52,389 nucleotides of DNA from Paracoccaceae bacterium (GCA_020425125.1 JAGQRV010000014.1:1-52389), one strand, 5' to 3'; counted from the stretch's first letter, positions 1 through 9,343 are shown. The notes: a model not told the origin generated them from the letters alone. Translations and numbers: made by a program.

Positions 1-159
1 CCCCCCAAATGTTCCCGCCATGACAGCGAACGGTGACGGGCGCCCGGACGGCGCGAGAAAGCGTTCGGCGCGGCCGCCGGGCGTGCTAGAGATCCGGAGC
101 GGCGCGGCGGCATCCGATGCCGGGCCGCGGGCGATGGAGCGACGGAGGGAGCAGGCGCG

Positions 160-462
160 ATGAGAACGTGGAGTACGGCGGCGATCGCCATGCTGGCGGC
201 AGGACTGGCCGGCGCGGCGATGGCGGGTCCGGCGGGGACACCGCCGGTGCGACCGGTGACGGCGATGACGGTCCCGGCGGCCTATCCGGCGCCGGGAGCG
301 ACGCGGACGGACCCGCGGCCGTCGGCGCGAATCGGCCGGCTGCTGGCGCAGGTCATGGGCACCACCTGCCAGACCCCGGACACGACCTGCTCGACGGACG
401 AGGCGCCGGTCGATTCGATCTGCAGCTGCGGCGAGACACCGGGGCGCGTCGTCGCGGAGTAA
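160..462 (+). CDS. small secreted cysteine-containing protein, unknown function
   Basis: A 100-residue protein that I do not recognise. Residues 1-22 look like a classical Sec signal peptide: Met-Arg, a hydrophobic Ala/Leu/Gly core, then an AMA motif before Gly-Pro. The mature part is rich in Pro, Ala and Thr and ends in a cluster of four cysteines (TCQ..TTC...ICSCGE, about residues 68-91), which suggests disulfides or metal binding in the periplasm. The ATG is preceded by a strong GGAGGGAG ribosome site about 10 bases upstream, which decides this start over an overlapping Gly/Asp-rich frame beginning at 117. It stands alone and converges with the pentapeptide gene. Secretion is inferred from sequence only. 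Confidence 0.55.
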   Translation: MRTWSTAAIAMLAAGLAGAAMAGPAGTPPVRPVTAMTVPAAYPAPGATRTDPRPSARIGRLLAQVMGTTCQTPDTTCSTDEAPVDSICSCGETPGRVVAE

Positions 463-527
463 AGCCGAGAGGGGGGCGCGGAGTGACGCCGAGGGTGTGA
501 GTTCGCGGCGATGATCGCTGCAGCCGG

Positions 528-2687
528 TCACCGGGCCGGGCAGTCGCCGCGGTTCTGCAACCTCTCGCGGTCGGCGACCCGCGTGGCGTAATCGGCGTCG
601 GATTCGTCCGCGTGCTGCTGGTCCCAAGCCGGGATTCGGTCGAACGGCCAGGGCGTGCCGGTCTTTTGGGGCGCCTCGCCCTCGGCGCAGATGATGCCGC
701 GCTTCGGGTCGCGGAAGTCGGATGCGCTGACGCCGCGTCGTTCAAAGAGCGCAATCAGGCGGCGGATCCAATACGGCTCGCCGGTCCAGCAGGAGCAGAC
801 AAAGAGAGCCTGTCCGGTTGCTAGATCCGGCGTATCGGGCAGCAGGGTCGCGGCATCGCCGATCAGCGATGATAGACTGCGTTGGCTCAGATCGTGCCCG
901 CCCCTGAAATCAGCACCGTGGGCCAGCGAGCCCGTTAGCGATGCTCCGCTGAAGTCGGCTTCCATCAGTCGTGCTCCGCTAAGGTCTGCCGACCGCAAAT
1001 GTGCCAAGAACAGGTTCGCGCGATTGAGTTGCGCTCGGCTCAGGTCCGCCCCATCCAGATTTGCCGCTTCAAGATTTGCCCCGATAAGCCGAGCCTCCGC
1101 CAACCGGGCCCTGCTGAGGTTGGTGCGCTCCAGCCCGGTCCCAATTGCGTGGGCCCCTTCCAGGCGCGCGCCCTGCAACTCCGCCCCGTCGAGCTTTGCT
1201 CCGTTCAAGTGGGATTCTTCCAGCCGCGCAAATGAAAGATTCGCGCCAATCAGGACCGAATCCGAAAGGTCGGCAGAACGCAGATTGGCTGCCTCAGCGG
1301 CACACTTCTCAAAGGACTCTTCGTCGGCGCCATGCTCTGTTGTCGCCTGATACGCCCTCTCGCTGCACGTGAAGCGGGCACGTTCCAATTGCGCGCCAGT
1401 GAGGTCGACACCTTCGAGATCGGCGCCGGTGAAAACGATGCCGGTCAGTTCAGCACGGTACAGGCCAGCGCCTCGAAGATCGCGACGGGCAAAGTCGGGT
1501 TTGGCGAGGGCAGCAACGGTCCGGGAACGCAGGTCGTTCCATTCGGCAAGGAAATTGCGGTCCAGTTCCCCGAAATATTGCAGGCAGTCACCTATTCTTT
1601 GCGCGGCGCACCAATCGTTTCGATCGCTGCGCTGACTGGGGAGTGGACTGACGCTGCCGGAGCGCTCACGCCCGCAGACATTCGGGTCGAGACCCATCCG
1701 TGCACACCATTCGGTGCGGAAGCGTTGGCGGGAAATGAAAGGGTCAGCCAGGTCGGGAGGAAGTATCGCGAGATGAGTACCGGAGAGATCAGCGCGGACA
1801 AGAAATCGGTCACCCCGAAAGGGCGTGGGCACATCGCGTGCCGCAATTGCCGCCAACGCTGAGGCGGCAGATGGGCGGCTGGCCCAGTTCGGGCGGTCCG
1901 TTGGCGACGTCAGCCGGTCGAGTCCGCCTTCGGTGGTCAGGACCGACACAATTGCGAGGCCGAGGAAGATGACGAGCGAAAGAATGACGACGGCGAGGCT
2001 GGTCGGACGGGCAGCGAGCCAAGGTTGACACAGGTCGGCACGCATCTTCACCCAGCTCGACAGGCTGGCATAGAGGGTGAAGGCGAGGCAGAGGGCGATG
2101 GTGGTGGTCAGCGCCGTGTCATGGGCGGGCATGGAGCGGATCCACATGAAGCCCAGGACGAGGGGGCCGGCGCACCAGATCAGGAACAGCGCGGTGACCT
2201 TGGCAAGCCAGTCCATCGGCCGCCCCAAGGCGGCGCGGCGGCCCTCGGCGTCGGGGCGGCGGCTGCGCAGGACAAGGTCGTTCAGAAGCCAGGGCAGTAC
2301 CGCGCGTTCGAGTGGGGCGCCGTGGGCATAGGCCGGCGCCTGTGCCAATGCTTCGGTCGCCTTCCGCACCAGCAGATGCAGGTAAACGTGCAGTGCGGCG
2401 CCCAGGATCGGTGCGAAGATGAAGAACGAGATCGTCGGAATGGCGACGCCGACCAGCGGCAGGTCGGTCTGCCGCGAGGGAACGAAGAAGTCGACATCGC
2501 GCACCCCGAGGACCGTAACCATGGTGAAGGCCAGATAGGCGAGTAGCGCGAACCAGTTCGCCCGACCGGCCCGGGTCAGATCGTTGATGCGGGAGATTTG
2601 CGCGCTGATGTCGGCGTGATCACGTACCGAGGCTTCGGAGCGGCGCTTGCGCATCAATGCGCGGCGGAGGGCGAGGGGCTGGCGCAT
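528..2687 (-). CDS. multi-pass membrane protein with C-terminal pentapeptide-repeat domain
   Basis: A 719-residue protein. The first third (about residues 45-260) holds five hydrophobic segments separated by basic or polar loops. Roughly residues 395-600 consist of tandem A(D/N)LxX pentapeptides (for example GADLEGVDLTGAQL, GANLEAANLDGADL), which fold as a right-handed quadrilateral beta-helix. A C-terminal tail of about 100 residues includes a CSCW motif. Pentapeptide-repeat proteins have diverse scaffold roles; a role for membrane-anchored versions of this architecture is not established to my knowledge, so none is given. A run of six or more uninterrupted repeat coils and the long open frame make the gene secure. 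A second possible start is Met12. Confidence 0.85.
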   Translation of the reverse strand: MRQPLALRRALMRKRRSEASVRDHADISAQISRINDLTRAGRANWFALLAYLAFTMVTVLGVRDVDFFVPSRQTDLPLVGVAIPTISFFIFAPILGAALHVYLHLLVRKATEALAQAPAYAHGAPLERAVLPWLLNDLVLRSRRPDAEGRRAALGRPMDWLAKVTALFLIWCAGPLVLGFMWIRSMPAHDTALTTTIALCLAFTLYASLSSWVKMRADLCQPWLAARPTSLAVVILSLVIFLGLAIVSVLTTEGGLDRLTSPTDRPNWASRPSAASALAAIAARDVPTPFRGDRFLVRADLSGTHLAILPPDLADPFISRQRFRTEWCARMGLDPNVCGRERSGSVSPLPSQRSDRNDWCAAQRIGDCLQYFGELDRNFLAEWNDLRSRTVAALAKPDFARRDLRGAGLYRAELTGIVFTGADLEGVDLTGAQLERARFTCSERAYQATTEHGADEESFEKCAAEAANLRSADLSDSVLIGANLSFARLEESHLNGAKLDGAELQGARLEGAHAIGTGLERTNLSRARLAEARLIGANLEAANLDGADLSRAQLNRANLFLAHLRSADLSGARLMEADFSGASLTGSLAHGADFRGGHDLSQRSLSSLIGDAATLLPDTPDLATGQALFVCSCWTGEPYWIRRLIALFERRGVSASDFRDPKRGIICAEGEAPQKTGTPWPFDRIPAWDQQHADESDADYATRVADRERLQNRGDCPAR

Positions 2688-2814
2688 GGCTCAGCGTTCT
2701 GCCTGAGCGGGTGGCTGTCAAGTCGGGGCGGCGGACCCGTTTTGCGGCGCCGATCGGCGCAAGATCGCGCGGTGGTGCGTTTGCCTCGCTGCGGGAACCG
2801 GGTAGATAGAAGGC

Positions 2815-5427
2815 ATGGATATCGTCGCCATCGTCGCCTTCGTCGCCACCCTGTTCCTGCTGATCGGCTGCGCCGAACCGCTGGCCGCGCGGCTGCGGCT
2901 GCCGTATTCGGCGATCCTCGCCGTGATCGGCACGCTGATCGGCGCCGGCGCGGCGTTCTTCCTCCATACCGGGATCACCGACGCGCTGAACCCGGTCGCC
3001 GAGGCGATCACCGCGCTGCCGATCCGGTCGAACGTGTTCCTCTACGTGCTGCTGCCGACGCTCTTGTTCCAGGTCACGCTGGGGATGAACCTGCGCCGGA
3101 TGCTGGACGACTGGGTGCCGATCCTGGTGATGGCGGTGGTCGCGGTGGTGGTGGCGACCTTCGCGGTCGGCTATGCGCTGTGGTTCGCCGGCGCGCTGCC
3201 GCTGCTAGCGTGCCTGCTGATCGGCTCCATCGTGTCGACCACCGACCCGTCGGCGGTGGTGAGCATCTTCCGGTCGCTCGCGGCGCCGCGGCGGCTGGCG
3301 CGGATCATCGAGGGCGAGAGCCTGTTGAACGACGCGGCGGCGATCGCGCTCTTCGGGCTGTTCATGGGCTTCGTGATGGCGGGGGTGCCGAACCCGAAGA
3401 TCTCGGAGACGTTCCTGACCTTCCCGGTGCTGATCCTCGGCGGGGCGGCGGTCGGCTGGGTGCTGGCGCAGCTGGCGGTGCGGCTGATGAGCTGGTTCTC
3501 GGCGCATGAGCGGGCGCAGATGGCGGTGTCGGTGGCGCTGCCCTATTTCGCCTATCTGGCGGCGGAGCGGAGCATCGGCGCCTCGGGGGTGATCGCGGTG
3601 GTGGTCGCCGGTCTGACGCTGAACCTGGCCGGGCCGGGGCGGATCGCGCCGGCGGCCTGGGCGAACCTGCGCGAGGTCTGGGACCTGCTGGCGCACTGGG
3701 CGGGGGCGATGATCTTCATCCTCGCCGCGCTGCTGATCCCGCGGCTGCTGGAATCGGTCACGCCGTCGGATGTGGGACTGATCGCGATCGTCGTGCTGGC
3801 GGCGATGGCGGCGCGGGCGGTGATCCTGTTCGGGCTGCTGCCGCTCTTGACGCTGATGCGCCTGTCGCCGCCGGTGGAGCGGCGCTATCGCGCGGCGATC
3901 CTGTGGGGCGGGCTGAGGGGCGCGGTGACGCTGGCACTGGCGCTGGCGGTGACCGAGAGCTTCCGGGTGCCGACGGACGTGAAGCGGATGGTGGGCATCC
4001 TGGCGACCGGGTTCACGCTCTGGACGCTGATCGTGCAGGGCACGACGCTCAGATGGGTGATCCGGCTTCTGGGGCTCGACCGGCTGTCGCCGATCGACGC
4101 GGCGCTGTCGAACCAGGTGGTCGCGGTGGCGCTGCAGGAGGTGCGCGAGGACGTCGCCCGGACGGTGGAGAACTATGACCTGACCCACGAGACGGTGCGC
4201 GCCGAGGCCAAGCGCTTCGGCGAGCGGCTGGACGACGCGGTGGTCGCGGCGGAGAAGAGCGAGTCGATCCTCGACCGCGACCGGGTCACGCTGGGGCTGA
4301 TCGCGCTGGCCGGGGCGGAGCGCAACCTGATCGTCGACCGGCTGAGGGAGCGGGCGCTGTCGTCGCGGCTGGCCGACGCGATGCTGACCGATGCCGACCG
4401 GCTGGTCGAGGGGGCGCGGCAGGGCGGGCGGTTCGGCTATCAGCGCGCCGGCCGCCGCAGCCTGAGATTCGGGCCGCAGATGCGCGTGGCGGTGTTCCTG
4501 CACAACCGGCTCAGGATCTCGGGACCGCTGGCGCGGCTGACCGCGGCGCGGTTCGACCTGATGCTGTCGCGGCGGCTGATCCTGCGCGACCTGCCGGATT
4601 TCGTCGAGCGGCGGATCCGGCGAATCCATGGCCGCCGGGTCGCCGACCTGCTGAACGATCTGCTGGAGCGGCGGCTGGAGGAGGTTGAGCAGACGCTCGA
4701 CGGGTTGCGGCTGCAATATCCCGGCTATGCCGAGGCGCTGGAACGCCGCTTCATCCGGCGCACCGCGCTGCGGCTGGAGGAAGGCGAGTACCAGACGCTG
4801 CTGGCCGACGGGCTGATCGGCGCGGAGCTCTACACCGCGCTGATGCAGGATCTGGGCTCGCGCAGGGCGGCGGCGGAGAAGCGGCCGCGGCTCGACCTCG
4901 CGGTCGGCAAGAAGGAGTTCGTGCGCCAGTTCCCGTTCTTCGGCGATCTCGACGAGGGGGCGGTGCGGCGGCTGCAGCGGGCGCTGGTGACGCGGCACGT
5001 GAATGCGGGAGAGATCATCATGCGCCGCGACGAGCCGGGGCGCAGCGTCTTCTTCATCGCCTCGGGCGCGGTGGAGATCGAGATCGCCGGCCAGACCGAG
5101 CTTCTGGGCCGGGGCGAGATCTTCGGCCTGATGGGGGTGCTGCTCAGGGGGCCGCGGCGGGCCATGGTCAAGGCGATCGCGCCGTCGACGCTGCTGGTCC
5201 TCGACGAGAACCGGTTCCGCCGGGTACTGCGAAAGAGCGCGGGGCTGCGCGAGGCCGTGCGCAAGAGCGCGCTGAAGCGCGGGCTCGACGAGGCGCAGCT
5301 GGCCGAGCTTGGCCTGGCCGACGAGACCGGGGACGGGGCGCCCGGCAAGGAGGCGAAGCCGACCGAGACTGCCGAGGCGGCGCGCGCCGATCCGGGGCCG
5401 GAGCGGAGCGGCGACAAGGCGGCCTGA
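2815..5427 (+). CDS. CPA1-family Na+/H+ antiporter with C-terminal cyclic-nucleotide-binding fold
   Basis: An 870-residue protein. Residues 1-420 are a Na+/H+ exchanger domain of about 12 hydrophobic helices, including STTDPSAVVSIFRSL and EGESLLNDAAAIALF, which contain the conserved acidic ion-binding region of CPA1 exchangers. A long charged, probably helical cytoplasmic region (about 430-690) follows. Residues about 703-810 form a CNB-type beta-roll (FPFFGDLDEGAV...GEIIMRRDEPGRSVFFI). The phosphate-binding cassette reads FGLMG rather than FGE(L/I), so the Glu that contacts the ribose in cAMP-binding proteins is missing, though two Arg (GPRRAM) remain. A last segment of about 45 residues is Glu/Lys/Ala-rich. 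It most likely exports Na+ or K+ in exchange for protons at the inner membrane; regulation through the CNB fold is inferred. Confidence 0.9.
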   Translation: MDIVAIVAFVATLFLLIGCAEPLAARLRLPYSAILAVIGTLIGAGAAFFLHTGITDALNPVAEAITALPIRSNVFLYVLLPTLLFQVTLGMNLRRMLDDWVPILVMAVVAVVVATFAVGYALWFAGALPLLACLLIGSIVSTTDPSAVVSIFRSLAAPRRLARIIEGESLLNDAAAIALFGLFMGFVMAGVPNPKISETFLTFPVLILGGAAVGWVLAQLAVRLMSWFSAHERAQMAVSVALPYFAYLAAERSIGASGVIAVVVAGLTLNLAGPGRIAPAAWANLREVWDLLAHWAGAMIFILAALLIPRLLESVTPSDVGLIAIVVLAAMAARAVILFGLLPLLTLMRLSPPVERRYRAAILWGGLRGAVTLALALAVTESFRVPTDVKRMVGILATGFTLWTLIVQGTTLRWVIRLLGLDRLSPIDAALSNQVVAVALQEVREDVARTVENYDLTHETVRAEAKRFGERLDDAVVAAEKSESILDRDRVTLGLIALAGAERNLIVDRLRERALSSRLADAMLTDADRLVEGARQGGRFGYQRAGRRSLRFGPQMRVAVFLHNRLRISGPLARLTAARFDLMLSRRLILRDLPDFVERRIRRIHGRRVADLLNDLLERRLEEVEQTLDGLRLQYPGYAEALERRFIRRTALRLEEGEYQTLLADGLIGAELYTALMQDLGSRRAAAEKRPRLDLAVGKKEFVRQFPFFGDLDEGAVRRLQRALVTRHVNAGEIIMRRDEPGRSVFFIASGAVEIEIAGQTELLGRGEIFGLMGVLLRGPRRAMVKAIAPSTLLVLDENRFRRVLRKSAGLREAVRKSALKRGLDEAQLAELGLADETGDGAPGKEAKPTETAEAARADPGPERSGDKAA

Positions 5428-5602
5428 GATCGGCCATGGCGACATGGCTGCCGGTATGCAGAAACAGCGGCGGGGCGACGCGCATACCTCTGGCCCCTCT
5501 TGTCTGGCTTGGCACGAGATGTTGTGGTAGCCTCGGCGCAGGCGCTCGGTTTGGTTGAGCCGGACCTGGGTGTCGCGGGCGCTGCAAGGGCAGGGACGCG
5601 AG

Positions 5603-6508
5603 ATGACGGGGTTCGACGAACGCGCGGGCAGGTATGACGCCCCGGGCGGATCTGTGACGGTCGGGCATCCCGGTCAGACCGTGCCGTCGCTGGTCGAGCA
5701 GTACGATGCGATGGTGCGGGATCTGGTCCGCCGCTTCGACGGACGTCCGCGCAGCATTGCGCTCCCCGAGGTCGAGGCGGAGATCGCGATGCTGATCGGC
5801 CTGCTGACCGAAATGCCGCGGACCCTCGCGCTGGAGAACCGGATTCATTTCGAGCTGGCCTGCGACATGCTGGCCGCCGATCCGCCGAAGCTGATCGCGG
5901 CCCGGACACTGCGCTCGCGACTGGCCGCTGCGAATTACCGCGCCGCGCCGGGGTTCACCCGGGTTCTCGCCATTCTGGCCGGGAATTCGCGGCTGAGCGC
6001 GGCGGTGTCGGCGCTGATCACGGTTTTCCTGATGGGGCTCGCGGTGATCGCGCTGATGGCGGCCGGCCACCGGGCGCTGCTGCGCGAGATCGCCGCGACC
6101 TCGACGCTGATGCAGTCGCTGCAGGACGGGTCGGTGCCGCTGCTGATCATCGCCATTCATGCAGCCTTCCTGGGCGGGATCGTCAGCATCCTGGCCCGGA
6201 TTCAGGATTTCCTGACCGACCCGGCGGCGGCGCCGCCGGTGGTCTTCGTGTCGGTGATCCGCAAGCCCTTCCTGGCGGCCTCCTTCGTGGTGCTGATCTT
6301 CGCGGTGCTGAAGGCGGGGCTGGTCTCGATCCGCGGGATTGATCTGACCGGCCCCGCGGCGCCCTATCTGGCCTGGGCGCTGGGGTTCCTGTGCGGCTTT
6401 TCGGAACGCTTTGCCGAGGATTTCGTCGATGGCGCGGGCGAGACGCTGAGCGTACGGGGCACGTCGACGGTTCCGCCGCAGGGTGGCCACGACGAGAACC
6501 GCCGGTGA
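5603..6508 (+). CDS. predicted four-helix inner-membrane protein, unknown function
   Basis: I do not recognise a named family. The 301-residue product has a soluble N-terminal part of about 130 residues rich in Arg, Glu and Leu. Four hydrophobic segments follow (beginning near VSALITVFLMGLAVIALMAA, VPLLIIAIHAAFLGGIVSIL, FLAASFVVLIFAVLKAGLV and PYLAWALGFLCGF). It ends with an acidic tail after SERFAEDFVDGAGETL. The frame is open from a TTG at 5555, but the ATG at 5603 behind a GGGACGCGAG stretch is the better start. It converges with the arylsulfotransferase-like gene across a GC-rich hairpin. Confidence 0.65.
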   Translation: MTGFDERAGRYDAPGGSVTVGHPGQTVPSLVEQYDAMVRDLVRRFDGRPRSIALPEVEAEIAMLIGLLTEMPRTLALENRIHFELACDMLAADPPKLIAARTLRSRLAAANYRAAPGFTRVLAILAGNSRLSAAVSALITVFLMGLAVIALMAAGHRALLREIAATSTLMQSLQDGSVPLLIIAIHAAFLGGIVSILARIQDFLTDPAAAPPVVFVSVIRKPFLAASFVVLIFAVLKAGLVSIRGIDLTGPAAPYLAWALGFLCGFSERFAEDFVDGAGETLSVRGTSTVPPQGGHDENRR

Positions 6509-6533
6509 CACTGCGCGGCAGAGCGGCCGCGCC

Positions 6534-6552
6534 GGCCGGGACGGTCCCGGCC
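6534..6552. terminator. GC-rich hairpin between convergent genes, candidate bidirectional terminator
   Basis: GGCCGGGA and TCCCGGCC form a perfect 8-bp stem around a CGG loop, 25 bases after the stop of the 4-TM protein and 9 bases before the stop of the convergent arylsulfotransferase-like gene. There is no U-tract on either side, so intrinsic termination is not certain; position and symmetry suit a shared transcript end. Confidence 0.45.
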
Positions 6553-6560
6553 CCGCCCGT

Positions 6561-7922
6561 TCAGGTGGCGCATCCGGCGGCACGGGCGGCATCGCGCACG
6601 CGGTCGCCGGCAGCGCGGTCCATGTAGCGGCTCCAGCCGAGGAAATAGACCTTGCCGTCCGTCGCGCGATTGACGTTCTCGACCACCACGCGGCCGGTGC
6701 GGTCAAGGATCAGCAGTCGTCCGTTGCTGGTCTCTTCGACCATCAGGTAGCCGCCGGGCAGCAATTCGAACAACCCGCCGAAGAGCGCCCGGACATTCGC
6801 CTCGGCAAGGGCCTTGTCGAAGGGGCCGCGGGTTTCGCCGGTGTCGAAATCGTAGAAGGTGACGCGATTTGCGTCGCGCACCCGCGCCCGGTCGCCGGTA
6901 TTGATGACGTCGTTGTTGAAGACCGCGATGGTGTGGTCGTCGATGATGTCGACATCGTGCTGCGCGCGCCACGGCCCCTGCTTCATCCAGACGATTTCGT
7001 CCGTGGAGGGCCGGAACAGCACGACCGCCGACATGCTGCGGAAGCTCAGGAACAGATCGCCGCGCTTCCAGTGGGGGCCGTCCTCGAAGACCGGCTGGAT
7101 GTCGTTCAGGTGCATCGGGTTGGCGTCGAAATCGTTCACGTCGACGATCAGGTATTCAAGCCCGTGCTCCACGAGGACGTCGCCGAAGGACCGCGCATAG
7201 AGCAAATTGCCGTCGGCATCGACCTTGCCGAGGCCCATGTTGCCGAAATCGGCGGTCATGCCGCCGAAGGCCGCAAGCGGCATCTTGAGCGGGATCCAGA
7301 AGCCGCCGTCCGGTCCCGGCTCCAGCGAATGGTGGAACAGGGTTTCGTCGTTGCGCCATACCGGATCGCCGCAGGCGGTGAGCCGCACCAGCGGCGAATG
7401 GTGGTCCTTCACCAGAAGGTCGCCGTCCGGCAGCATGTAGGGATGGATGCCGCGGAACCGCGAGGCAATCCACGGGGTCGCGATGTCGTTCGTTTCGGTC
7501 GGCTTCCATTCCTTGAAGAAGCGGTCGGAATCGAGCACGACGCGATGCTCGACACTGCCTGTCTTGAGGTCCACGAGTTCGAAGACATGGCGGGCGACGT
7601 CGCCGTCGTAGCGGCTGAACAGGATGTAGCCGTCAGGGCGGTCGCCGGGGCCGGCATCGGCGAAGGTCCAGCCCGTCCGGCCGTCGAAGAAGGTCGGGCC
7701 GCCCACCGACATCCAGGAGTCCTCGGCGAAGCTGAGCGCGTCCTCCACGTCCGCGGGCAGCGAGGCGACGGCGAAGACAAGCTCGCCGATCGGGCCGAAC
7801 CGGCCATATCCCTCGGCCTCGTTCCGGACGATGGCGCCGAACAGGACGGTCCCGACCGCACCCAGGAGCACGAGCAAGAGAACAAACCACAATTCGACTT
7901 TCCTGAAGAAGAATTTTTCCAT
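6561..7922 (-). CDS. arylsulfotransferase-like (ASST-type) membrane-anchored protein
   Basis: A 453-residue protein starting MEKFFFRKVEL. One N-terminal transmembrane helix (LWFVLLLVLLGAVGTVLFGAIV) would anchor a large periplasmic domain. The body carries the repeated blade-like segments and the FHHSLEPGPDGGFW, LNDIQPVFEDG and QHDVDIIDDHTIAVFNND stretches seen in the arylsulfotransferase/ASST family, which forms six-bladed propellers. The His in QHDVD resembles the family's catalytic histidine region, but I cannot align it rigorously. Classical ASST moves sulfate between phenols; most family members of this size have no tested substrate. An in-frame TTG at 7947-7949 would add nine residues; neither start has a clear ribosome site. 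Confidence 0.7.
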   Translation of the reverse strand: MEKFFFRKVELWFVLLLVLLGAVGTVLFGAIVRNEAEGYGRFGPIGELVFAVASLPADVEDALSFAEDSWMSVGGPTFFDGRTGWTFADAGPGDRPDGYILFSRYDGDVARHVFELVDLKTGSVEHRVVLDSDRFFKEWKPTETNDIATPWIASRFRGIHPYMLPDGDLLVKDHHSPLVRLTACGDPVWRNDETLFHHSLEPGPDGGFWIPLKMPLAAFGGMTADFGNMGLGKVDADGNLLYARSFGDVLVEHGLEYLIVDVNDFDANPMHLNDIQPVFEDGPHWKRGDLFLSFRSMSAVVLFRPSTDEIVWMKQGPWRAQHDVDIIDDHTIAVFNNDVINTGDRARVRDANRVTFYDFDTGETRGPFDKALAEANVRALFGGLFELLPGGYLMVEETSNGRLLILDRTGRVVVENVNRATDGKVYFLGWSRYMDRAAGDRVRDAARAAGCAT

Positions 7923-8115
7923 GGGGTCAATGGCCTGTGCGCGCTTCAATCGGGTCGTGCGCGCGGGCCCGCATGCGTCCGGCCGGAAACCGAAGACCGG
8001 CCGGCGGTGCGGGGCCGCGGCGCACCCCGATGCTGGGAGAATCGGCGGTTTCGGTCAAACGCGGATTTGACTTACATTTAACGGAAGGGGCGGCGGGCCG
8101 GAGGAGGGGGCGGGC

Positions 8116-8541
8116 GTGGGGCTGGAGCGGTTCGAGGAGGCGCAGGAGAGCTGCTGGCCGGCGGTGATGGCCGAGCTGCGTGCCGGGCGGAAGGCGACGC
8201 ACTGGATGTGGTTCGTGTTTCCGCAGCTGGCCGGGCTGGGACGCTCGGCCATGGCGCGGCATTACGGGCTCGACGGCGCGGCGGAGGCACGGGCCTATGA
8301 CGCCCACCCGGTGCTGGGGGAGCGGCTGCGCGCGGCGCTTGGCGCGGCGATGGAGTCGGGCGAGCGGGATCCGGTGGCGCTGTTCGGGGGCCTCGACGCG
8401 ATGAAGCTGCGGTCGTGCCTGACGCTGTTCGCCGCAGCGGCGGCCGACCCGGCGCCGTACGAGGCGGGGCTGGCGCATTTCTTCGGGGGCGAGAGGGACC
8501 CGGCGACGTGCGCGATGCTGGACGGACCCGCCGCCGGGTGA
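8116..8541 (+). CDS. DUF1810 family protein
   Basis: A 141-residue protein starting at a GTG directly behind a very strong GAGGAGGGGG ribosome site. It shows the family signature near the N-terminus (LERFEEAQ, then HWMWFVFPQLAGLGRS) and the downstream DAMKLRSCLTLF segment, and it has the usual family length. DUF1810 proteins are small soluble proteins without an established biochemical function; an old calpastatin label circulates without good support. It is single-gene, upstream of the Crp/Fnr regulator in the same direction with a gap of about 130 bases, so it may or may not be co-transcribed. Confidence 0.88.
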   Translation: MGLERFEEAQESCWPAVMAELRAGRKATHWMWFVFPQLAGLGRSAMARHYGLDGAAEARAYDAHPVLGERLRAALGAAMESGERDPVALFGGLDAMKLRSCLTLFAAAAADPAPYEAGLAHFFGGERDPATCAMLDGPAAG

Positions 8542-8674
8542 GGGGGCGGAGCTGGGCGATCCGGATTGAAATTCGGCGCGCCGGATTCCAAGACTCGCGC
8601 GGCGCGGCGCCCTGTCGCCGAACGGTGCCCATCCGCGAATCGGCGCCGGGGGCACCGCAGCGCCGGAGGGGACG

Positions 8675-9343
8675 ATGACCGAGACACCTGCCTGGACGGA
8701 CCGGTTCCCGGCGCTGGCCGACATGTCGCCCGAGCTGAAGCGGCAGCTCGCCGAGGACGGGCGGGTGGTGCGCGCGCCGGCCGGGACGGTGATCTTCGCG
8801 CCCGGCATGCCGGCCGACAATTTCCTGCTGGTGGTGTCGGGGGTCGTGCGGGTCCAGCACCTGTCCGAGAGCGGCCGCGGCATCGTGCTCTACCGGGTGA
8901 ATGCCGGGGAAAGCTGCGTCCTGACGACCGCCTGCCTGATGGCGCACGAAGCCTATTCCGCCGAAGGGATCAGCGAGACGGCGGTCGAAGCGGTGATGCT
9001 GCCGAGGCGGGCCTTCGACGCGCTGGTCGCGGCGTCGGCGTCGTTCCGCGGCTTCGTCTTCGACGCCTATTCGCGGCGCATCACCGACCTCTTCCTGCTG
9101 CTCGACGAGGTCGCGTTCCAGCGCATCGACGCCCGGCTGGCGCAGAAGCTGCTTGACCTGGCGCGGGACGGCGACTCGTTGCAGGCGACCCATCAGCAAC
9201 TCGCCGACGAACTGGGCACGGCGCGCGAGGTGGTGTCGCGCCAGCTTCAGGAATTCCGCCGCCGCGGCCTGGTCGCGGCCTCGCGCGGGGCGGTGGAGAT
9301 CCGCGACCGCGCCGGGCTTCAGGCGCTGGCGGCGAGCGACTGA
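8675..9343 (+). CDS. Crp/Fnr-family transcriptional regulator with a cysteine pair in the sensor domain
   Basis: A 222-residue regulator. Residues about 15-125 are the CNB-like sensor fold and about 145-215 the winged helix-turn-helix, with the recognition region QLADELGTAREVVSRQLQEFRRRGLV typical of the family. The sensor lacks the FGE...R cAMP cassette; in its place is GESCVLTTACLM with Cys81 and Cys87. This Cys pair, and the absence of an N-terminal Fe-S cysteine cluster as in Fnr, suggest thiol-based sensing rather than cAMP or oxygen. It heads a set of sulfide/persulfide genes, so control of that set by reactive sulfur or redox state is a reasonable inference. Two palindromes within 600 bases downstream are candidate targets. 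Confidence 0.9.
   Translation: MTETPAWTDRFPALADMSPELKRQLAEDGRVVRAPAGTVIFAPGMPADNFLLVVSGVVRVQHLSESGRGIVLYRVNAGESCVLTTACLMAHEAYSAEGISETAVEAVMLPRRAFDALVAASASFRGFVFDAYSRRITDLFLLLDEVAFQRIDARLAQKLLDLARDGDSLQATHQQLADELGTAREVVSRQLQEFRRRGLVAASRGAVEIRDRAGLQALAASD

Noticed and set aside
117-500. 127-residue Gly/Asp/Arg-rich frame
   Set aside because: It overlaps the better-supported secreted protein at 160, which has a strong ribosome site and a signal peptide.
3205-5445. 746-residue minus-strand frame rich in Gln, Arg, His and Pro
   Set aside because: It is antisense to the CPA1 antiporter and has the composition expected from the reverse of GC-rich coding DNA.
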